Source: Acetobacteraceae bacterium (GTDB taxonomy: Bacteria > Pseudomonadota > Alphaproteobacteria > Acetobacterales > Acetobacteraceae). Taken from it: a DNA stretch of 11,449 nucleotides. Position 1 is the stretch's first letter, and each line of letters begins with the position of its first letter. A model generated the notes under the pieces. It searched no databases. It saw only the letters and a list, made by a program, of their open reading frames with translations, and was not told where the DNA came from. The stretch covers positions 1 through 11,449 of the forward strand of contig JAIYAI010000468.1 of NCBI GenBank assembly GCA_027489135.1. Direction: 5' to 3'. The translations under genes were made by a program, and so were the position numbers. This document shows, piece after piece, positions 6,585 through 11,449 of this stretch.

Positions 6585-8506
6585 TGCTGCGCTGGATCGG
6601 CCTCGGCGCGGCAGCACTGGTCGCGCTGCTGATCGCGGCGGCGGGCGGTCTCTATCTTGCGGCGGGGCGGCTCGAACTGGCCGGCTTCGCGGCGTCCCGC
6701 GCCACCGCCTCGCTGGGCCGCGCGGTCACGATCGGCAGCCTGCGGCTTGAGCCCAACGGTGCCTGGGCCCGGGTGACGCTGCGCGACGCGGCGCTGGCGA
6801 ATGCGGAGGGCGGCTCCGACCCGGCCATGGCGAGGATCGGGCGCCTGACCGCGGAGGTCCATCTGCCGAGCCTGCTGCGCGGCGCGCCGCCGACCCTGCG
6901 GGGCGTAGAGATCGACGGCTTCGCGCTGCTGCTCGAACGTGGCACCGGGCCCGGCAAGGACGCGCCGAACTGGCGCTTCGGCCCGCCGCACCCGCCGAGC
7001 ACCGCGCCGGAGAACCGCAGCGGGTTTCCGCTGCTGCTGGATGCCGCGATCACCGACGCCGAGGTGGTCTTCCGCACCAGCAGCGGGCATGCCCTGCGGA
7101 TGCGCATGGACAAGGCGCGGATCGCCACGGACGCGGTCGACAAGCCCGTCTCCCTCCAGGTCACCGGCAGCTACAACGAGGCGCCGCTCGACATCGCCGC
7201 GACGCTGGGCGCCACCGCGGTGCTGCGTGACGCCGCGGTGCCCTTCCCGGTCGAGCTGGCCGCGACCACCGGCGACACCCGGCTGGCCTTCACCGGCACG
7301 ATGACGGACCCCCTGAATGCCGATGGCGCCGCGGGGCAACTGACGTTGGCAGCGCCGACGCCGGCGGCGCTGCTGCGGATCGCCGGCGCCGACCTCTCGC
7401 TCGACCTGTCGCTGGACCTGGCGGGGGTCGCGACGCGTCAAGGCGATGTCTGGCGGCTGACCGATGCGGCGGGCACGCTCTCCGGCAGCACACTGACCGC
7501 GCCGCTGCTGCAATTGACCGAAGGATCCTCCGGCAAGCCGGACGCGGTGGTGGCGAAGCTGTCGGTCGAGCGGCTCGATCTCAACCGGATCCTTGGCGAC
7601 TCGCAGCATCGCCAGGGGGCACGGGACCCGCAGGCCGATGTGACGCTCGACCTCGACCCGAAGCAGGACCCGCTGGTGGAGGCCGAGGTCGCCGTGGGCG
7701 CGCTGGCCTATGCGAAGCTCCGCGCAACGGGGGTACGGGTGAAGGGGCGCCTCGGCGCCGGCACGGTGGATGTCGATGAACTCGCGCTGGCCTTCGGTGG
7801 CGCGAACGTGACGGCGACGCTGCATGCCAAGGCCGAGCAGGGCGGCGGCGCGCGGATCGACGCTGCCGTGGCGCTGGGCGATTCCGATCTGGATGCGATG
7901 CGCCGGGCGCTCGGCATCCGGGCGCTGCCGCTTTCGGGGCGGGTGAACGGGCGCCTGGCGGTGAGCGGTCAGGGCAGGACGCTGAACACGGCGGCGAAGG
8001 GCGCGCGGGTCTCCGCCGTGCTCGGCCTGCGGCAGGGCAGCATTGCGCGCGAGGTGGTCGAGATGGCCTCGACCGATGTGCGGCTGCTGTTCCGCACGCC
8101 GAAGGGCAACACGCCCATGACCTGCCTGCTGGGCCTGGTGGATATGCGCGCCGGCATGGGCGAGGCTGCGCCGATCCGCATCCGGGCAGCGACCGGGACG
8201 ATCACCGGGCTGGCGAGTTTCGATCTTTTCCGCGAGCGCATGGACCTGGTCATCGGCAGCCAGCGCGACACGACGAACTTCTTCGCCTTGGATGTTCCGG
8301 TGCGGATCGCGGGCAGCTTCGGCGATCCCTCCATCCGGCCGGCAAGCTGGTCGGCCGAGGGGCGCGCAAGGCTGGCAGCAGCCGACCAGATCGCGCCGCT
8401 GCCCGCCGATCTACGCGCCTTCGCGCAGCGCAACCCGTGCTATCGCGGCAGCGGCGCGGCCGCCGCGGCACCGGCGCGGGCCGAACCGACGCGCCGGCGG
8501 CGGTAG
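6584..8506 (+). CDS. AsmA-family inner-membrane-anchored protein
   Basis: A 640-residue AsmA/AsmA-like protein. This family is anchored in the inner membrane with a large beta-rich periplasmic part and is implicated in outer-membrane homeostasis and lipid movement between membranes. Seen: a short N-terminus and one hydrophobic helix (about residues 5-27), then the AsmA pattern LGRAVTIGSLRLEPN (44-58) followed by long alternating beta-type sequence. The C-terminal conserved region runs from TDVRLLFRTPKGNTPMTCLLG through TGTITGLASFDLFRERMDL to NFFALDVPVRIAGSFGDPSIRP. The end is Ala/Arg-rich (AEPTRRRR). The whole protein has exactly two cysteines, Cys514 and Cys619, both in the periplasmic C-terminal part. 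The ATG overlaps the stop of the DsbA-like gene by one base, with GAGAAGGG (6561-6568) upstream. It ends 8 nt before the stop of the converging SDR gene, and I see no terminator between them. Confidence 0.9.
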   Translation: MLRWIGLGAAALVALLIAAAGGLYLAAGRLELAGFAASRATASLGRAVTIGSLRLEPNGAWARVTLRDAALANAEGGSDPAMARIGRLTAEVHLPSLLRGAPPTLRGVEIDGFALLLERGTGPGKDAPNWRFGPPHPPSTAPENRSGFPLLLDAAITDAEVVFRTSSGHALRMRMDKARIATDAVDKPVSLQVTGSYNEAPLDIAATLGATAVLRDAAVPFPVELAATTGDTRLAFTGTMTDPLNADGAAGQLTLAAPTPAALLRIAGADLSLDLSLDLAGVATRQGDVWRLTDAAGTLSGSTLTAPLLQLTEGSSGKPDAVVAKLSVERLDLNRILGDSQHRQGARDPQADVTLDLDPKQDPLVEAEVAVGALAYAKLRATGVRVKGRLGAGTVDVDELALAFGGANVTATLHAKAEQGGGARIDAAVALGDSDLDAMRRALGIRALPLSGRVNGRLAVSGQGRTLNTAAKGARVSAVLGLRQGSIAREVVEMASTDVRLLFRTPKGNTPMTCLLGLVDMRAGMGEAAPIRIRAATGTITGLASFDLFRERMDLVIGSQRDTTNFFALDVPVRIAGSFGDPSIRPASWSAEGRARLAAADQIAPLPADLRAFAQRNPCYRGSGAAAAAPARAEPTRRRR

Positions 8507-8514
8507 GTCGGCTC

Positions 8515-9255
8515 CTAGTACGTCGCGCGGCCGCCCGAGACATCGAAGACGCCGCCCGTCGAGAAGCTGCAATCGGGGCTCGCCAGCCAGCAGACCAGGG
8601 CGGCGATCTCGTCGAGTTCGGCGAAGCGGTTGGCCGGGATCTTCGACAGCATGTAGTCGATCTGGGCCTGCGTCATCTGCTTGAAGATGTCCGTCTTCGC
8701 GGCGGCGGGTGTGACGCAGTTCACCCGTACATTCGTGGTCGCCAGTTCCTTGCCGAGCGACTTGGTCAGCCCGATCACGCCCGCCTTCGCCGCGGAATAG
8801 GCGACGGCGTTGGGGTTGCCTTCCTTGCCTGCGATGGAGGCGATGTTGACGATGCGGCCGGCGTTTCGCGCGCGCATTCCCGGCACCACGGCGCGGCAGC
8901 AGAGAAAGACGCCGGTGAGGTCGATGTCGATCACCTGGCGCCAGGCATCGATCGGGTAGTTTTCCGTCAGGGTATTGGGCCCGGTGATCCCGGCGTTCGC
9001 CACCAGGATGTCGACCGGGCCGAGTGCGGCCTCGGTCGCGGCGAGGGCGGCGGTGATGCTGTCGTAGTCCGTCACGTCCACCTTCGCCGCGAAGCCACCC
9101 AGGCGCTTCGCTTGCGTCTCGGCCTCGGCGAGGTCGATGTCCCAGATCGCTGGCTTCGCGCCGGAGGCAGCGGCGCGTTCGGCGATGGCGAGGCCGATGC
9201 CGCGGGCGCCGCCGGTGACGACAGCAACGCGGCCCTTGAGGTCAAGCTGGTTCAT
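8515..9255 (-). CDS. SDR-family NAD(P)-dependent oxidoreductase (sugar-acid dehydrogenase-like)
   Basis: A 246-residue classical short-chain dehydrogenase. Cofactor motif TGGARGIG (14-21), Asp39 at the end of the second strand favouring NAD(H), NAG (87-89), Ser140, and YSAAK (Tyr153, Lys157). The usual tetrad Asn is replaced by Asp112 (IDIDLTGVF). The PAAAKTDIF stretch (183-191) and the C-terminal FDVSGGRATY recall, from memory, SDRs acting on 2-keto-3-deoxy sugar acids (fuconate/rhamnonate type) more than FabG, but the substrate is not proven. I chose ATG at 9255; the frame can be extended to GTG at 9267, but GGAG overlaps that GTG and suits the ATG better (11-nt spacing). It lies 102 nt downstream of the preceding SDR gene, beyond a strong hairpin, so it may be a separate or partly attenuated unit. 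Confidence 0.92.
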   Translation of the reverse strand: MNQLDLKGRVAVVTGGARGIGLAIAERAAASGAKPAIWDIDLAEAETQAKRLGGFAAKVDVTDYDSITAALAATEAALGPVDILVANAGITGPNTLTENYPIDAWRQVIDIDLTGVFLCCRAVVPGMRARNAGRIVNIASIAGKEGNPNAVAYSAAKAGVIGLTKSLGKELATTNVRVNCVTPAAAKTDIFKQMTQAQIDYMLSKIPANRFAELDEIAALVCWLASPDCSFSTGGVFDVSGGRATY

Positions 9256-9296
9256 CGGGTGTGGCACTCCGTTGCCCGCGGCACGTGAAGGAGCAG

Positions 9297-9351
9297 AAAA
9301 AGGAGGGAGGTGGGGGTCCGGGGGAGGAGGGAGTTCATCTCCCTCCTCCTC
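9297..9351 (-). terminator. Strong hairpin with U-tract after the SDR/MDR/TPP operon
   Basis: Read on the minus strand, 6 nt after the stop at 9358, 9339-9351 pairs with 9321-9333 across a 5-nt loop: 11 perfect pairs, then a G-U and a G-C. A further copy of the purine-rich arm (AGGAGGGAG on the plus strand, 9301-9309; first copy 9325-9333) offers a competing 9-bp pairing with 9339-9347, and this distal stem ends in UUUUU (9297-9301) as an intrinsic terminator should. The strong proximal hairpin lacks a U-tract directly behind it. Termination or attenuation before the next SDR gene is the likely role. Confidence 0.6.
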
Positions 9352-9357
9352 CGGGGG

Positions 9358-10107
9358 CTATGGCATGAAGCTGCCACCGCCCACATCGAGCGTCGCGCCG
9401 GAGAGATAGCCCGCCGCGTCGGATGCCAGGAAGGCCACCACTTCCGCCACATCTTCCGGCGTGCCGACGCGGCGCAGCGGCACCTGGGCGATGAAGGCGT
9501 CGTTCACCCCGGCCGCGGCGCCCTGCGCCATCGGCGTGTCGATGCGCCCGGGCGCGACGGAGTTCACGGTAATCCCGTCCGGCCCGAGTTCGACCGCGAG
9601 GCTGCGCGCGAAGCCCATCAGCCCGGTCTTGCTGGCGGCGTAGTGGCTGCCGGCGATCTGGCTCTTCGCCCGCGCCGCCTGGCTGGTCATCATGATGACG
9701 CGGCCCCAGCGGCGGGCGCGCATCGGCGGGATGCAGGCCTGGGAGACGAGGAAGGCACCCGTGAGGTTCACCGCCAGCACGCGCGCCCATTCCTCGAGCG
9801 GCATGTCGCGGATCGGGATGGGGCGGCCGTTCACCTTGGGCGAGATGCCGGCATTGTTCACGACGATGCCCAGCTTCTCCCACCAGTCGCCCAGCGCCTG
9901 GGGCAGCGCGGCGACGGCCGCGGGATCGGCGACGTCGAGATGGATGGCCCGCGCGTTCGGCAGCGCGGCGGCGGTCGCCTCGACCTCCGGGATGACATCG
10001 GCGAGCACCACCGGATGGCCCTTGGACGCCAGCATGGCGGCGCAGGCGGCGCCGATGCCGCGGGCGGCGCCGGTGACCAGCGCGACGCGGTCAGCATTGG
10101 GGTTCAT
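9358..10107 (-). CDS. SDR-family NAD-dependent oxidoreductase
   Basis: A 249-residue classical SDR. Motifs seen: TGAARGIG (12-19), Asp37 after the second strand (VVLADV), which favours NAD(H), NNAG (84-87), and the full catalytic set Asn114, Ser142, Tyr156 and Lys160 (YAASK). It ends in the common LDVGGG pattern. It would oxidise or reduce an alcohol/ketone in the cytoplasm; annotation pipelines would probably call it 3-oxoacyl-ACP reductase-like, but its place in this operon points to catabolism. The ATG at 10107 overlaps the stop of the MDR gene by 4 nt (ATGA), with AAGGTGA upstream, so translation is coupled. Its stop is followed by the hairpin at 9321-9351. Family call is firm; substrate is unknown. 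Confidence 0.93.
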   Translation of the reverse strand: MNPNADRVALVTGAARGIGAACAAMLASKGHPVVLADVIPEVEATAAALPNARAIHLDVADPAAVAALPQALGDWWEKLGIVVNNAGISPKVNGRPIPIRDMPLEEWARVLAVNLTGAFLVSQACIPPMRARRWGRVIMMTSQAARAKSQIAGSHYAASKTGLMGFARSLAVELGPDGITVNSVAPGRIDTPMAQGAAAGVNDAFIAQVPLRRVGTPEDVAEVVAFLASDAAGYLSGATLDVGGGSFMP

Positions 10108-11135
10108 GGCGTCAGGATCACCTTGCTGGCGGCGCGCTGGCGGGAGAGTTCGAAGCCTTCGATCCCCCGTTCCAGCGGCATGCGATGGGTGATCATCGGC
10201 CGGAAGCCTTCGGGGTCCGAGGCCAGATGGGCGATGACGCGGTCCCAGGTGCGGCGCTCGCAGCCATGGCTGGCGCGCAGCTGGTGGCGGTTGCGGACGA
10301 AATCGGTCAGCGGCAGGGTCACCGCGCCGGCATGGATGCCGACGACGACGCAGGTCCCGCCCTTCTTCAGCACGCCGATGCCGTCGTTGAGGGTGGCGGG
10401 CACGCCCGTCGCCTCCAGCACCACGTCGACGGGACGGCCGCCGGTGGCGGCCATCACGAGGTCCTGCAGCGGCGCCTCGGCGACGTCGAGGAGATCGGTG
10501 AAGCCGAGGTTGCGGCAGACCTCGAAGCGCGGCGCATCGGCGCGGCCGGAGATCAGCACGCGGGCGGCGCCGGCGCGGCGGGCGAAGAGGGCGATGGCCT
10601 GGCCGATCGTGCCGGGGCCCATCACCAGCACCGTGTCGCCGAGCTTCACCTCCCCGGTCAGCACAGCCTCGGCGCCGACGCCAAGCGGCTCCACCAGCGC
10701 GCCGAGCTCGGCATCCACCGCATCGGGCAGCGCGACGCAGCAGGCGGCGGGCACGCGCACCTGGCCGGCGAAGCCGCCATCGCGGGTCAGGCCGATGCCC
10801 TGGCGGTTGAGGCAGTTGCGGCTGTCATTGGCGCGGCAGTTGCGGCAGGCACCGCAGGCGACCATGGGGATGACGCAGACCCGCTCGCCGCCCTTGAAGC
10901 CGGTGCCGGTGCCGCAGCGCCAGACCGTGGCGCTGAACTCGTGCCCCATGGTGACGGGCATCCTGTCCGTCATGAACTCGTACCCGCCGGTCCATTCATA
11001 GGCGTGGACATCGGAGCCGCAGATGCCGACGGCGTCCACCTTCAGCACCACCTCGCCCGGGCCGGGCGGCTGCGCGTCGGGCACGTCCTGGAATTCAAGG
11101 CCGAAGCCGGTGCTGGTCTTGCGGAGAGCGAGCAT
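10104..11135 (-). CDS. Zinc-dependent MDR alcohol/polyol dehydrogenase
   Basis: A 343-residue medium-chain dehydrogenase of the sorbitol / threonine / butanediol dehydrogenase branch, oxidising a secondary alcohol in the cytoplasm. Catalytic zinc ligands seen: Cys39 (GICGSDVH), His65-Glu66 (MGHE) and Glu149 (VEPL). Structural zinc ligands: Cys94, Cys97, Cys100 and Cys108. The Rossmann motif is GPGTIG (173-178). At the end of the second Rossmann strand, the position normally held by Asp in NAD-dependent relatives is Gly197 followed by Arg198 (ISGR), which suggests NADP(H). ATG at 11135 shares one base with the stop of the upstream TPP-enzyme gene (TGATG), with GGAG 8 nt upstream; its own stop overlaps the next SDR start. 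The three genes therefore form one coupled operon. Exact substrate unknown. Confidence 0.93.
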   Translation of the reverse strand: MLALRKTSTGFGLEFQDVPDAQPPGPGEVVLKVDAVGICGSDVHAYEWTGGYEFMTDRMPVTMGHEFSATVWRCGTGTGFKGGERVCVIPMVACGACRNCRANDSRNCLNRQGIGLTRDGGFAGQVRVPAACCVALPDAVDAELGALVEPLGVGAEAVLTGEVKLGDTVLVMGPGTIGQAIALFARRAGAARVLISGRADAPRFEVCRNLGFTDLLDVAEAPLQDLVMAATGGRPVDVVLEATGVPATLNDGIGVLKKGGTCVVVGIHAGAVTLPLTDFVRNRHQLRASHGCERRTWDRVIAHLASDPEGFRPMITHRMPLERGIEGFELSRQRAASKVILTP

Positions 11136-11449
11136 CAGAAGGGCTCCGGATAGTAGCCGGTGAAGGCCGAGATCGGGGGCTTGGCGTCCGGGTCGGTGAC
11201 GATGTCGAGGAGCACGGGGCCGGACGAGGCCAGCGCCTCCCGCAGCGCCGGGCCGATCGCCGCGCTGCCCTCGACGCGGACACCGACCACGCCGCAGGCC
11301 CGCGCGATCGCAGCATGGTCGACGGCGGCGAAGTTCACCGCGATGGTGTGCTCGCCGAACTTCACCTCCTCGGCGTGCTTCTGGTAGCCGAGGATGCCGT
11401 TGTTCAGCACGATGGTCGTCACCGGCAGGTCGAGCCGCCGCAGGGTCTC
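11135..11449 (-). CDS. TPP-dependent enzyme (acetolactate synthase-like), C-terminal part only
   Basis: The last 104 residues of a thiamine-diphosphate enzyme; the gene continues beyond the window. The visible part is the end of the C-terminal TPP-binding domain. It opens with ETLRRLDLPVTTIVLNNG, where the NNG is the end of the GDG...NN cofactor motif. It continues with ILGYQKHAEEVKFG, VDHAAIARACG and VEGSAAIGPALREAL, and finishes with VLLDIVTDPDAKPP. The pattern is that of acetolactate synthase / benzoylformate decarboxylase relatives. The open frame reaches the window edge, so GTG at 11422 is not a real start. It is the first visible gene of an operon with an MDR and an SDR, which suggests a C-C bond lyase, ligase or decarboxylase in a polyol, sugar-acid or acyloin pathway rather than branched-chain amino-acid synthesis; that is inference. 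Confidence 0.88.
   Translation of the reverse strand, partial: ETLRRLDLPVTTIVLNNGILGYQKHAEEVKFGEHTIAVNFAAVDHAAIARACGVVGVRVEGSAAIGPALREALASSGPVLLDIVTDPDAKPPISAFTGYYPEPF

Noticed and set aside
6296..7825. 509-residue minus-strand open frame opposite the DsbA-like and AsmA genes
   Set aside because: No family features and an Arg/Gln/His-rich composition typical of GC shadows; the sense frames are clearly coding.
8496..8534. GGCGG/CCGCC inverted repeat at the AsmA-SDR junction
   Set aside because: Only 5 bp with a loop near 30 nt and no U-tract; expected by chance at this GC content.
9310..11001. 563-residue plus-strand open frame opposite the SDR and MDR genes
   Set aside because: It begins inside the hairpin region and runs antisense to two genes with intact catalytic motifs.
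1..11449. Search for tRNA, rRNA, CRISPR arrays, insertion sequences, attachment sites, toxin-antitoxin or defence genes
   Set aside because: No regular repeat-spacer pattern, terminal inverted repeats, transposase motifs or RNA-gene signatures were seen; nearly all bases lie in recognised metabolic or envelope genes.

Overview
The window is very GC-rich throughout, densely packed and free of RNA genes, insertion sequences and CRISPR arrays. High GC, a solute receptor of the Bug/TctC family next to a hydantoinase-B gene, and the mix of SDRs, a TPP enzyme and PobA all suggest an alphaproteobacterium. Acetobacteraceae of the Roseomonas type is my best guess, by inference only. No base-composition break suggests recent transfer.

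Layout. (1) Bases 1-2592, plus strand: the 3' part of a hydantoinase B / oxoprolinase family subunit, overlapping a periplasmic Bug-type substrate-binding protein that starts at TTG. (2) Bases 2589-5676, minus strand: pobA (4-hydroxybenzoate 3-monooxygenase) followed after 34 nt by a large alpha/beta hydrolase-domain protein; the hydrolase stop shares a CTAG with the stop of the Bug gene. (3) Bases 5677-5792: a 116-nt divergent control region with three inverted repeats. (4) Bases 5793-8506, plus strand: a FrnE-like DsbA-family oxidoreductase with an extra Cys-containing N-terminus, overlapping by one base an AsmA-family membrane-anchored protein. (5) Bases 8515-11449, minus strand: reading in the direction of transcription, the end of a TPP-dependent enzyme, a zinc-dependent MDR dehydrogenase and an SDR, all translationally coupled, then a strong hairpin and a second SDR of the sugar-acid dehydrogenase type.

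How they work together. HyuB plus the Bug receptor looks like uptake and hydrolysis of a cyclic amide or related carboxylated substrate, with HyuA probably just upstream. PobA makes protocatechuate from 4-hydroxybenzoate; the co-directional hydrolase could supply hydroxybenzoate from an ester, but this is speculative. The TPP enzyme, MDR and SDRs form a probable catabolic operon for a polyol, sugar acid or acyloin-type compound whose substrate cannot be read from sequence. DsbA-like plus AsmA is an envelope/redox pair.

I found no clearly new defence or mobile system. The most interesting signals are a hairpin that overlaps the ribosome-binding site of the DsbA-like gene, palindromes over a possible pobA promoter, mutually exclusive hairpins between the two SDR genes, and several residue changes at cofactor or catalytic positions. 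No gene-free stretch exceeds 300 bases; the longest are the 116-nt divergent region and the 102-nt gap between the SDR genes.
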